Origin: Hyphomicrobiales bacterium
GTDB taxonomy: Bacteria; Pseudomonadota; Alphaproteobacteria; Rhizobiales; Rhizobiaceae
NCBI GenBank assembly: GCA_900472575.1
Contig: UCIV01000027.1
Span: forward strand, 87,913-151,912
DNA length: 64,000 nt
Direction: 5' to 3'
Under the pieces are notes generated by a model that was not told the DNA's origin, ran no database searches, and saw nothing but the letters and a program-made list of their open reading frames with translations. The position numbers and the translations under genes were made by a program. This document shows, piece after piece, positions 34,396 through 43,400 of the stretch; position 1 is the stretch's first letter, and each line of letters begins with the position of its first letter.

Positions 34396-35322
34396 ATGAC
34401 AAGGAAATCAGAAAACACGCGCACCGATATGTACGCGCGCATCACGGACAGGATCGTCGCCGACCTGGAAAAGGGCGTACGACCATGGGTGCAGCCGTGG
34501 AGTGCGGCCAATCTATCCGGCCGTGTAAGCCGGCCGCTTCGCCACAACGGACAACCCTATACAGGCCTCAATGTTCTCCTTCTCTGGTCGGAGAGCGTCG
34601 CCAGCGGTTTCAGGTCGTCGACATGGATGACGCTGCGCCAGGCAAACGAACTTGGCGCTTATGTGCGCAAGGGCGAGGGCGGCGCGACCGTTGTCTATGC
34701 AAGCCGCTTCACCAAAACCGAGACAGACGCAGGCGGTGGCGAGGTCGAACGCGATATACCGTTTCTCAAAGCCTACACTGTCTTCAATTGCGATCAGATC
34801 GACGGTCTCGCGGATCACTATTATCATTGCCCGGAACCGGTCGCGAAACCACTCGAGCGCATCGAACATGCCGATCGCTTCTTCGACAATACCGGTGCTG
34901 TCGTCCGATACGGCGGCGACAAGGCCTATTATTCTCCCTCGACCGACCATATCCAGCTGCCGCGGCCCGAACAGTTTCGCGACATGGCCTCTTTCGTTGC
35001 CACGAGAGCGCACGAAACCTTGCATTGGGCAGGCGGTCCCGCGCGGCTGAACAGGGATCTCAGCCGATACCACAAGGACCGCCGCGAAAGAGCATTCGAA
35101 GAAATGCTCGTGGAATTGGGCTCAGCGATGCTGTGCGCGGATCTCGGCATCGTGCCGGAGCTGGAGCCGCGCCCGGATCATGCCGCGTACATCCAGAGTT
35201 GGGCCGAAATCCTCGGCTCCAACGAGCGCGCGATCTTCAATGCGGCGGCGCATGCGCAGCGCGCAGTCGCCTATCTGCATGACCTTCAGCCGGAAGCGAC
35301 CGCCGGGCAGGAGGCTGCCTAA
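34396..35322 (+). CDS. ardC: ArdC-family antirestriction protein
   Basis: The 308-residue protein starts 7 nt after AAGGAGG. The N-terminal ssDNA-binding domain (DUF1738) shows TDMYARITDRIVADLEKGVR and PLRHNGQPYTGLNVLLLW; the C-terminal metallopeptidase-like domain has ATRAHETLHWAGG with the zinc motif HETLH (His206 onwards). ArdC proteins bind single-stranded DNA during conjugative entry and protect it from restriction. Placement in the island next to the conjugation genes agrees with a role in establishment. Confidence 0.92.
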   Translation: MTRKSENTRTDMYARITDRIVADLEKGVRPWVQPWSAANLSGRVSRPLRHNGQPYTGLNVLLLWSESVASGFRSSTWMTLRQANELGAYVRKGEGGATVVYASRFTKTETDAGGGEVERDIPFLKAYTVFNCDQIDGLADHYYHCPEPVAKPLERIEHADRFFDNTGAVVRYGGDKAYYSPSTDHIQLPRPEQFRDMASFVATRAHETLHWAGGPARLNRDLSRYHKDRRERAFEEMLVELGSAMLCADLGIVPELEPRPDHAAYIQSWAEILGSNERAIFNAAAHAQRAVAYLHDLQPEATAGQEAA

Positions 35323-36031
35323 TGCTTCATGATCTGAGCGTTGCAGGAAAGGGTGTGTGGAGTCTGAAGGTGGCATACAGTGCGGCTTGGCAACGGATAC
35401 CGGTCACTTTTGGGCGGAAGGCATGGCGCCTTCTGTGGACCTCTGCCGTGAACACGCCGGCCGAGCCGGTCCTCGAAGTCCGAAACTATCTTCCGTGCCG
35501 GCCAACCGGTGCGGTGTGGGCGCTGAGGGCTAGGCGGGATCGCATGCAAACCGAAGTCCTTGCCTGCAGAATGAGGCTCCATCCAGTCGACCATGAGCTC
35601 GATTGTCGAACGGTCGGTAGTGCAGACCCATCTGTCGGCGAGGGGTTCGGACGGAACGGCAGGACCGCAGCCGTGACGTCGCGTGAGCGTGGTGCCGATA
35701 GCGATGGTGCCCGCAGCGCGCTGGAACCACGGATTGGTCTCTCGGCATGTCGTGCGCGATCCGGTTCGGGCTGGCCACACCCACGCAGACCTCGATGGAT
35801 CTGGTGTGACCGAAGGACGCCTTCGTCTCGACCGCCTTGGCCGCAACGGCCATACGCAACTTTCTTCCCCTGCGAACAGGTTCGCATTCCTCGCGGGCCA
35901 AGAAAGCCGCTCCAGGCCATCCTCCACTTCGTTACGGCCCCGCTGGGGTGCGGCGTCGATCGCCCCCGGTCTTAACACCGTCATCGAGGACGCGATGGGC
36001 GCGGCCCGAGCAAACCGGAAAGGTTACGACA
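35323..36031. other. 709-bp region without a supported gene
   Basis: Long frames exist on both strands (for example one starting at 35322, overlapping the ardC stop as TAATG), but their translations are arginine- and proline-rich and show no domain, so I do not call them. The region may be a decayed gene or a long leader; its end carries the hairpin motif CGCG-ATGGG-CGCG at 35991-36003. Confidence 0.5.
35991..36006 (+). promoter_or_regulatory. Leader hairpin motif upstream of the DUF736 gene
   Basis: CGCG-ATGGG-CGCG lies within GCGATGGGCGCGGCC (35992-36006), the same 15-base string as in the ardC leader, 25 nt before the start codon. Confidence 0.5.
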
Positions 36032-36349
36032 ATGGCAGTCATCGGCGAATTCACCACCAACGGCAACAACTCCATCATCGGCAACGTGCGCACTCTCACA
36101 GTCAGCATGAAGGCCCGCCTGAACCCGATCGAACGCGTCTCGCGCGACGCTCCGGATTTCCGCATCACCGCCGGCAATGGCGTCGAGGTCGGCGCCGGCT
36201 GGAAGGCGGTCTCCAGCGACGGCGAGGAATACATCTCGGTCAAGCTGGACGACCCGAGCTTCAACGCCCCGATCACCGCAGCTCTTTGGCCGAGCGAGAA
36301 GGACGGCGAATACGCCCTCATCTGGAACCGCCCGAAGCGGGAGGCCTGA
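36032..36349 (+). CDS. DUF736 family protein
   Basis: The 105-residue protein contains GNVRTLTVSMKARLNPIERV, APDFRITAGNGVEVGAGWK and EYISVKLDDPSFNAPITAAL, the classic DUF736 pattern (small beta-rich proteins on alphaproteobacterial plasmids and integrative elements, function unknown). A strong terminator lies 10 bp downstream, so this is a monocistronic unit. Confidence 0.92.
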   Translation: MAVIGEFTTNGNNSIIGNVRTLTVSMKARLNPIERVSRDAPDFRITAGNGVEVGAGWKAVSSDGEEYISVKLDDPSFNAPITAALWPSEKDGEYALIWNRPKREA

Positions 36350-36359
36350 TCACCCCGAA

Positions 36360-36390
36360 GAGCCTCGCTCGACAAGGCGAGGCTCTTTTT
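36360..36390 (+). terminator. Rho-independent terminator after the DUF736 gene
   Basis: GAGCCTCGC (36360-36368) and GCGAGGCTC (36377-36385) form a 9-bp stem with an 8-nt loop, followed by TTTTT. Confidence 0.95.
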
Positions 36391-36672
36391 CCGTTCCCAT
36401 TGACGAAGCCGGGCGCAGGCATCGAGCCTGCTTCCTGCTTTTCCGGTGCCATACGGTAAGGATGTGAGCTGCTCAGTTCGTCCAAGCGTGCCATGGCGAA
36501 CCGAAGGCGTCCAGCACGAGCGGCGCCTCCAATTTGCTCCTGCCACCTCTGGCGGCTTCCGCAAATCGGTTCCTCCACTCGCCGCCTCTGGCGGTCGCGT
36601 CCCGCGCTGCTGGACCCCTCCGTTTCGCCATGACGCGCGTCGTCGTCTTTCGCAAACGTCAAGGAGACGACG

Positions 36673-36843
36673 ATGACGATTTCTCTCGAAATTCAGTGCG
36701 AAGAGCTTCGGGCCGAACTCAGGAATGCCTGCGATCCGGCCGAGCGCCGCCAGATTGCGGTGGAGCTCAAGATGGTGCAGGCGGAGCTTGCAACGATCGA
36801 GGCCAAGCAGGACGGGCGCATCAGCGCGGAGCCTCCTTTCTAG
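36673..36843 (+). CDS. Small helical hypothetical protein
   Basis: The 56-residue product begins TISLEIQCEELRAELRNACD and continues as an almost entirely helical, charged chain (ERRQIAVELKMVQAELATIE). AAGGAG lies 7 nt upstream. The start, codon use and a terminator hairpin overlapping its stop support it as a genuine short gene. Similar short helical ORFs accompany DUF736 genes on rhizobial plasmids. No function known. Confidence 0.7.
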   Translation: MTISLEIQCEELRAELRNACDPAERRQIAVELKMVQAELATIEAKQDGRISAEPPF

Positions 36844-36855
36844 GAGGCTCTGTTT
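36829..36855 (+). terminator. Terminator hairpin overlapping the stop of the 56-residue gene
   Basis: GAGCCTCCT (36829-36837) pairs with AGGAGGCTC (36842-36850), a 9-bp stem with a 4-nt loop followed by TGTTT. It may serve the convergent HU gene as well. Confidence 0.75.
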
Positions 36856-36882
36856 CTGCGTCCACTGTACGGCTCTCTTGGC

Positions 36883-37161
36883 TCAGCCGTTCAGTGCGTC
36901 CTTGACTGCCTTACCAGGCGTGAACGTCAGCTTTTTCGAAGCGGCGATCCTGATCGTTGCGCCTGTTGCCGGGTTACGGCCTTCACGTTCCGGCGTGTCC
37001 TTCAGTTTGAATTTTCCGAACGAGGGGATCGAGGTTTCCGCGCCGGCAAGCGCTGCGTCGGTGATCTGCTTGAAGACGCTCTCGACGATCGTCTTGGCCT
37101 GCGCCCTGGTCAGGTTCTGTTCGGCTGCGATCTTGTCGGCGATTTCGTTGGTCGTGGTCAT
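36883..37161 (-). CDS. HU-family DNA-binding protein
   Basis: The 92-residue protein begins TTTNEIADKIAAEQNLTRAQ and has the HU/IHF signature SFGKFKLKDTPEREGRNPATG, including the DNA-intercalating arm RNPATG, and ends FTPGKAVKDALNG. The internal ATG at 37161 gives the usual HU length. A plasmid-encoded HU could act in nucleoid structure or at oriT; that is inference from its position next to the conjugation genes. Confidence 0.95.
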   Translation of the reverse strand: MTTTNEIADKIAAEQNLTRAQAKTIVESVFKQITDAALAGAETSIPSFGKFKLKDTPEREGRNPATGATIRIAASKKLTFTPGKAVKDALNG

Positions 37162-37299
37162 ATCGGAAAGGCCTCTTTCGGTTTTCGGTCCTTCAGCTTT
37201 GACAATGAAGATGCGGCGAAGAAAGGGGCCGAAAGGCAGGAAGTCCCGCGTTGACGCGAAAACCACAGGAAATTAAGGAGTTCGGCCGATTGAGACAGG

Positions 37300-37557
37300 C
37301 TATTCGCCGCTGCTAGCGTCCCGATAGCCACGTCGTCTCTTCGATCGCTCCAGCCGGAAGAGTGCTGTGTCCGCATCGTCGGCATGATCGAAGGTCTCCA
37401 TCATCGTCTGGCCGCCCGATCCGATCCGGCCCCAGTTGCGGATGACCGAAGCTCCGCCAAATAGCGTCGGCTGGATCGCGATCCTGTAATAGCGCCGCAT
37501 GTTCTGCGCCGCATCGACGCGTTGAAGATGAACCTCGCATGTCTCCTTGTTTTCCAT
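37300..37557 (-). CDS. WGR-domain protein
   Basis: The 85-residue protein is essentially one WGR domain: CEVHLQRVDAAQNMRRYYRI, then VIRNWGRIGSGGQTMMETFD (the name-giving W-G-R and G-Q residues) and a helix with ADTALFRLERSKRRRGY. WGR domains bind nucleic acids, as in PARPs and MolR proteins; free-standing small ones are common on rhizobial plasmids. An operator-like palindrome lies 45-72 bp upstream. Confidence 0.88.
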   Translation of the reverse strand: MENKETCEVHLQRVDAAQNMRRYYRIAIQPTLFGGASVIRNWGRIGSGGQTMMETFDHADDADTALFRLERSKRRRGYRDASSGE

Positions 37558-37601
37558 GCCTTCATTTTCGCTGTCCCGTTAAGCCGCGTCCAACGAGTTA
37601 T

Positions 37602-37629
37602 ATGAATCGATCCGGTGTCACCGATTCAT
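37602..37629. promoter_or_regulatory. Operator-like inverted repeat upstream of the WGR gene
   Basis: ATGAATCG (37602-37609) and CGATTCAT (37622-37629) are perfect 8-bp arms around a 12-bp centre that contains CGGTG-T-CACCG symmetry together with the right arm. It lies 45-72 bp upstream of the WGR start. Confidence 0.45.
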
Positions 37630-37789
37630 CGCCGTGATGGTTTCAGACGGGGACTGGGCGAGGCGGCTTCGCCGCACGGCTCTATGCGCAGGCGCGCACC
37701 GAACCCGCAAGCGGTTTCGTCCATCCGGTTGCGATCCTCTCGCGGCGCGGCTGGCAGCCGCCACGAATAAGCCCGTTCGAGCGTAGCTC

Positions 37790-39718
37790 TCATTTACCTT
37801 GCTCTGTGTCGCGATGAAACCAGTTCTCTCCGACACAGGCCTTCATGTCCTCGCGGCGGAACCAGACGGCGCGCCCGCATCGAAGAGGTGCGTTGCCCGA
37901 GGTGAAGACGATCTGTTCGTCGGCGCGCATGCGCAGAACCTCATGCGGAAGGATCAACGGCCGGCGGTTAAGCTGCTTTGATCGAGATCGTGACGATCCC
38001 TTCATTCCGGACGAGCGATTGGTCTGGTCGACCTCGACCGTGGTGTCGCCGCAGCGCTTCGAGATATAGTCAGCCGTATCGGGATCGTTAATGGCTGCGA
38101 ACGAAATCCAGGATGCGGATTCGAACCATTTGCTCGTCGCATCACGGCCGCCATAAGCCTCGCGCATCTGGCCGAGCGACTGGAAGATCATCGTCAGCGT
38201 GATGCCGTATTTGCGGCCTGCGTCGCGGGCGGTTTCGAGGATGCGCAGATAGCCGAGACGCGCCACCTCGTCGAGCAAGAAAAGGGTTCGATCCTTTACA
38301 TTGCCGTTGCGGTTATAGATCGCGTTCAGCAGCGAGCCGATGACGACGCGCGCCAGGCCCGGATGCGCTTCCAGCACTTTCAGATCGAGCGCGATGAAGA
38401 TATCGGTCTCGCCGTTTGCGAGATCGTCGGTGGAGAAACTGTCGCCGGAGACCAGGCCGGCATAGTTCGGGTAGGACAGCCAGTGTGTTTCTTTGACGGC
38501 ATTGGCATAGACACCGGAAAACGTCTCCGGCGTCATGTTGACGAAGACGGCGACATTCTCCTTCACAAAGTCGGACTCTGACCCTTCGTAGATCTTCGTC
38601 AGGCGTGCCCGAAGCTGCGGCTCGGGCTCGGACAGATTGGCCCGCACCCGGCGCAAAGTTTGTTCTTTTTCGTCGGTGTGGCCGGACAGGCAAACGTCGG
38701 CGATCAGTGCGGTCAGAAGCTGCATGGCCGAGGCCCTGAAGAAGTCGTCGCGGGCAGATGCCGTGCGCGCATTGTCGGTCATGATCCACGTCGCAACGGC
38801 GACGATATCCTCTTCCTTGGTATTGCCATGACGACCGATCCAGTCGAGCGCGTTGAAGCCGACACCAGACGCGGTCGGATCAAGCACGATCACCTTGCGG
38901 CCGGCCTGACGCCGGTGCTCGATCACCATCGGCGCGACCTCGCTCGATGGATCCAGCACCACGAGGCCGCCGCCCCATTTGAGCGCGGTCGGTATCGTCA
39001 CCGAGGTCGTCTTGAAGCCACCGGATCCGGCAAAGACGATGCCATGCGACGATCCGAAGGAACCATCAAAGCAGAGCAGCGGTGACCTGCCGCCGGCACC
39101 CCAGCTTTGCGGTTCATCAGCGCGAAACTGCGTGTTGGCAACACTATCGCGTTCGACACGATATCGCTCGCCGATGACGATGCCACCGTGCTCGGGAAAC
39201 AGCTTTGCAGCCTCCTGCATCTTCATCCAGTCGGCCTCGCCGTGGACCGCACGCCTGCCACCGATGCGCTTTGGTGCCGCCGTTGCGAAGGCGGCATTCC
39301 CCCTGATCGCGACCCGCAAGCCGAAGACGCTTCCAATGAAGGCAATGCCGACGCCAATCATCGTTGCCGGATCGGCATAGCCGAGAACCGATTGTCGGGC
39401 TGGCACGTTGTGGGCAATACCGGCCAGGCGGATTGCCTCGCGTGCGACGGCGATGCTGATGACCACAGCACTCCCAGCCAGCACGCTCAGACCGGCGGCC
39501 TTGATATTTGTTGAGCCGTTGGTGGCGAACAGCGAGACGACGCCGATCGCGGTTGCCGCGACGTAGGGCAGGGCGAGACCAGCCCTTCCCAGCATCAGCT
39601 TCGCCGCTGCTGTTGTTCCGAGCGCCGCCATCCGATGTTCCAAGCCTGACGTCAGGATCATCACTGAGACCATGATTGCCGCGGGCAGGATTGTCAGAAG
39701 CAGCCTATTCGCCGTCAT
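37790..39718 (-). CDS. traG: TraG, Ti-type conjugal coupling protein
   Basis: The 642-residue protein, started at the ATG giving MTANRLLLTILPAAIM, has N-terminal membrane segments (about residues 5-120) and the VirD4/TraG ATPase core: Walker A GSGGFKTTS (about residue 210), Walker B TLFLLDEVARLGYL (about 485) and the IFQSLGQ motif. It couples the TraA-bound relaxosome to the secretion channel. It overlaps traD by 14 bp and is last in the traC-traD-traG operon, as on Ti plasmids. Confidence 0.96.
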   Translation of the reverse strand: MTANRLLLTILPAAIMVSVMILTSGLEHRMAALGTTAAAKLMLGRAGLALPYVAATAIGVVSLFATNGSTNIKAAGLSVLAGSAVVISIAVAREAIRLAGIAHNVPARQSVLGYADPATMIGVGIAFIGSVFGLRVAIRGNAAFATAAPKRIGGRRAVHGEADWMKMQEAAKLFPEHGGIVIGERYRVERDSVANTQFRADEPQSWGAGGRSPLLCFDGSFGSSHGIVFAGSGGFKTTSVTIPTALKWGGGLVVLDPSSEVAPMVIEHRRQAGRKVIVLDPTASGVGFNALDWIGRHGNTKEEDIVAVATWIMTDNARTASARDDFFRASAMQLLTALIADVCLSGHTDEKEQTLRRVRANLSEPEPQLRARLTKIYEGSESDFVKENVAVFVNMTPETFSGVYANAVKETHWLSYPNYAGLVSGDSFSTDDLANGETDIFIALDLKVLEAHPGLARVVIGSLLNAIYNRNGNVKDRTLFLLDEVARLGYLRILETARDAGRKYGITLTMIFQSLGQMREAYGGRDATSKWFESASWISFAAINDPDTADYISKRCGDTTVEVDQTNRSSGMKGSSRSRSKQLNRRPLILPHEVLRMRADEQIVFTSGNAPLRCGRAVWFRREDMKACVGENWFHRDTEQGK

Positions 39719-39920
39719 TGCCGAAGGCCTCCGCACCAATCGCCGCCAGTCGGGCCTTCTCCGTCTCGTCGCCCTTGATCCGCCTGTTGGCGTCGATCAG
39801 CAGGCCGAGCAACAGAGCACGTTTTTCGTAGCGCAGCCCGGCCTTGACGATCAGGCCGCCGAGCTCGATTTTTTCCCGCGTGTCCTTCTTGCGCGCATCT
39901 GATGTCATTGCTTTAGCCAT
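39705..39920 (-). CDS. traD: TraD, Ti-type conjugal transfer protein
   Basis: The 71-residue protein (AKAMTSDARKKDTREKIELG, then GLRYEKRALLLGLLIDANRR) matches Ti-plasmid TraD in size and position between traC and traG. It is a relaxosome accessory factor of unclear biochemical role, unrelated to F-plasmid TraD. The ATG at 39920 is 4 bp downstream of the traC stop. Confidence 0.92.
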   Translation of the reverse strand: MAKAMTSDARKKDTREKIELGGLIVKAGLRYEKRALLLGLLIDANRRIKGDETEKARLAAIGAEAFGNDGE

Positions 39921-39924
39921 GCGC

Positions 39925-40221
39925 TCAAGCCTCACCAGTCCCGCTCGCATCCGCGCCAGGCGACTGCGTCGCGGACGTCCCGCTCGCGGTTCGGCCATCG
40001 CCGGGATCTTTCTTTCCGGTCGCATTACCTTTGCCTCCGCGAAACCGTTTGGCGATCTCCTCGAAGGCCGCCTGAAGGTCCGTCTCATCGATCTCGATCT
40101 CCCCCAGACCGCCCTTCAGCGCGATGCGACCGATGCGTTCGGCCTCACGGGTCTCAGCCTGCTTCAGCTGGTCCTGCAATCTGGCGATTTCTTCCCTGAT
40201 CCGCGACGACGGTTTCTTCAT
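39925..40221 (-). CDS. traC: TraC, Ti-type relaxosome accessory protein
   Basis: The 98-residue protein begins KKPSSRIREEIARLQDQLKQ (coiled coil) followed by ERIGRIALKGGLGEIEIDET and a glycine/serine-rich tail. This is the Ti-type TraC/MobC-like helper that binds near oriT. It is the first gene of traCDG, divergent from traA across the oriT. The tra box at 40293-40310 lies 72 bp upstream of its start. Confidence 0.93.
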   Translation of the reverse strand: MKKPSSRIREEIARLQDQLKQAETREAERIGRIALKGGLGEIEIDETDLQAAFEEIAKRFRGGKGNATGKKDPGDGRTASGTSATQSPGADASGTGEA

Positions 40222-40292
40222 TCCGCTTGCTCCTTTGAAGTCTGGGCGTTGCACTGCGACGCCCAGATTCTTCCGGACGCGCTGAAAAAGAC

Positions 40293-40310
40293 ATCTGCAG
40301 ATCTGCAGAT
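40293..40310. promoter_or_regulatory. tra box (TraR binding site) between traC and traA
   Basis: ATCTGCAGATCTGCAGAT is a perfect 18-bp palindrome close to the Ti-plasmid tra-box consensus ATGTGCAGATCTGCACAT. It is placed in the divergent traC-traA region, where TraR activates both operons. Confidence 0.88.
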
Positions 40311-40362
40311 CGCCAAGGGCGATGCTTTCGTGAATGATCCCCGCCGTTCCGAAGGAGCGGTT

Positions 40363-40398
40363 CCAAGGGCGCAATTATACGTCGCGATGCGACGCGTT
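40363..40398. other. oriT with nic region, Ti/RSF1010-type
   Basis: CCAAGGGCGCAATTATAC (40363-40380) matches the conserved nic region of Ti-type and RSF1010-type origins (MOBQ), followed by the inverted repeat CGTCGC-GAT-GCGACG (40380-40394). It is located between traC and traA, exactly as on Ti plasmids, and is the expected cleavage site for the TraA relaxase. Confidence 0.9.
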
Positions 40399-40472
40399 GC
40401 TTTCATGCCCTGGGGGCCGGGCTCTACCGCCACTCCCGACGAACTTGGTTCTAACCGGGGGCGCTCTTCGCC

Positions 40473-43400
40473 GTGGCCATCGCTCATTTCTCAGCCAGCA
40501 TCGTCAGCCGCGGCTCGGGCCGCAGCGTGGTGTTGTCTGCGGCCTACCGGCACTGCGCGAAGATGGAATACGAGCGTGAGGCCCGCACCATCGATTACAC
40601 CCGCAAGCAGGGCTTGCTGCACGAGGAGTTTTTGGCGCCCGCCGACGCCCCGAAATGGGTTCGCTCCCTGACCGCTGATCGTTCTGTCGCCGGAGCGTCC
40701 GAAGCCTTCTGGAACAAGGTGGAAGCTTTCGAGAAGCGGGCAGATGCGCAGCTTGCCCGCGACCTGACGATTGCACTCCCGCTGGAACTGTCGGCGGAGC
40801 AGAACATCGCCCTGGTCCGGGATTTTGTCGAGAAACACATCCTCGCCAAGGGCATGGTTGCCGACTGGGTTTATCACGACAATCCCGGCAACCCGCATAT
40901 CCACCTGATGACCGCATTGCGGCCCCTGACCGAGGACGGGTTCGGGTCGAAGAAGGTCGCTGTGACAGGCGACGATGGCCAGCCGGTGCGGACCAAGTCC
41001 CGGAAGATCCTCTACGAACTCTGGGCCGGATCGACGGATGATTTCAATGTGCTACGCGACGGCTGGTTCGAACGACAGAACCATCATCTGGCGCTTGGCG
41101 GTATCGATCTTCGCATCGACGGGCGTTCCTACGAAAAGCAGGGGATCGACCTCGAGCCCACCATCCATCTCGGCGTCGGGGCCAAGGCGATTGAGCGGAA
41201 GGCGGAGCAACAGGGCGTCCGGCCGGAGCTCGAACGGATCGAGCTGAACGAGCAGCGACGCTCGGAAAACGCCCGCCGCATCCTCAAGAATCCCGCCATC
41301 GTGCTCGACCTGATCACGCGGGAAAAGAGCGTCTTCGACGAGCGCGACGTGGCCAAGGTCGTGCATCGCTATATCGACGATCCCGCTGTGTTCCAGCAAC
41401 TGATGATCAGGATCATCCTAAGCCCGGACGTGCTGCGGCTGCAGCGCGACTCCATCGATTTTGCGACGGGCAATAAGCAGCCGGCGCGTTATTCGACGCG
41501 AGCGATGATCCGGCTCGAAGCCACCATGGCGCGGCAGGCCATGTGGCTGTCGGCTAAGGAGACGCATGCCGTCTCCGAGGCTGTACTGGGTGCGACGTTC
41601 CGGCGGCACGAGCGGCTGTCCGACGAGCAGAAAGCGGCGATCGAGCGCATTGCCGGACCTGCCCGCATCGCTGCCGTCGTCGGCCGCGCGGGTGCGGGCA
41701 AGACCACGATGATGAAGGCGGCCCGTGAAGCCTGGCAATCGGCCGGATATCGTGTCGTTGGCGGCGCGCTTGCGGGCAAGGCAGCTGAGGGTCTGGAGAA
41801 GGAAGCCGGCATTGCGAGCCGGACGCTTGCGTCCTGGGAGCTGCGCTGGAACCGCGGCCGTGACGTCCTGGACGACAAGACGATCTTCGTCATGGACGAG
41901 GCCGGCATGGTGGCCTCGAAACAGATGGCCGGGTTTGTCGATGCCGTGGTGAGAGCAGGCGGGAAGATCGTGCTGGTCGGCGATCCCGAGCAGCTTCAGC
42001 CGATCGAGGCGGGCGCTGCCTTCCGCGCCATCGTCGATCGCATTGGCTATGCCGAACTCGAGACCATCTATCGCCAGCGCGAGGACTGGATGTGCAAGGC
42101 GTCGCTCGATCTTGCACGCGGAAAGGTCGGACAAGCCCTCGCTGCGTATCAAGGTGAGGGCAGGGTGCTCGGCTCGCGTCTGAAGGCCGAAGCCGTCGAG
42201 AGGCTGATCGCTGACTGGAACCAGGATTACGACCAGTCAAAGACGACGCTGATCCTCGCCCATCTGCGCCGCGACGTTCGCGTCCTCAATGTCATGGCTC
42301 GCGAGAAACTCGTCGAGCGCGGCGTTGTGGGTGAGGGCAAGATCTTCAAAACGGCCGATGGCGAGCGCCGGTTCGATGCCGGCGACCAGATCGTCTTCCT
42401 GAAGAATGAGGGATCGCTGGGCGTCAAGAATGGTATGATCGGCCAGGTCGTTGAGGCTCAACCGGATTGCATCGTGGCCGTGGTCGGCGAGGGGGATCAT
42501 CGGCGCCAGGTGATCGTCGAGCAGCGGTTCTACAACAATCTCGATCATGGCTATGCAACGACGATCCACAAGTCTCAAGGAGCGACAGTCGACAGGGTCA
42601 AGGTGCTCGCGTCCCTGTCTCTGGATCGTCATCTGACCTACGTGGCGATGACCCGTCATCGAGAGGATCTGCAACTCTATTACGGGACGAGGTCCTTCTC
42701 CTTCAACGGCGGCCTGGCCAAGGTTCTCTCCCGAAAAAATTCCAAGGAGACAACGCTCGATTACGAGCGTGGCCAGCTCTATCGCGAGGCGCTGCGCTTT
42801 GCCGAGAACCGTGGCCTGCACGTCGTCCAGGTTGCTCGCACGCTGGTCCGCGACCGGCTCGACTGGACATTGCGCCAGAAGGCCAACCTGACCGATCTCG
42901 GCCGGCGCCTTAGCAGTTTCGCCGCGCGCCTTGGCATCACCCAAACCCCAGAGACCCGAACGATGAAGGAGGCGGCACCCATGGTCGCAGGCATCAAGAC
43001 ATTTTCCGGCTCTGTTGCCGATACGGTCGGTGACAAGCTTGGCGAGGATCCCGGCCTGAAACGGCAATGGGAGGAAGTCTCAGCGCGTTTCCGTTACGTC
43101 TTCGCCGATCCTGAAACCGCCTTCCGGGCTATGAATTTCGATGTCGTGATCGCCGACAAACAGACAGCGAAACAAATCCTGCAGAAACTCGACGTGGAGC
43201 CGGCGTCAATCGGTCCACTGAAGGGCAAGACCGGTATTCTCGCCACCAAAGTAGAGCGGGAGGCGCGTCGCGTCGCGGAGATCAATGTTCCGGCCTTGAA
43301 GCGGGATCTCGAGCAATATTTGCGCATGCGCGAGGCCGCCGCATCGAGGCATCGGGCGGACGAGCAGGCTCTTCGTCAACGGGTCTCGATCGACATCCCG

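Noticed and set aside
35322..35975. Plus-strand ORF overlapping the ardC stop as TAATG
   Set aside because: Despite the suggestive overlap the product is low-complexity, arginine/proline-rich and without recognisable pattern; I left the region as gene-free.
36390..36470. tRNA-like T-arm (GCAGG-CTCGATG-CCTGC on the minus strand)
   Set aside because: No matching acceptor stem or D and anticodon arms are found around it, so a tRNA or attachment site is not supported.
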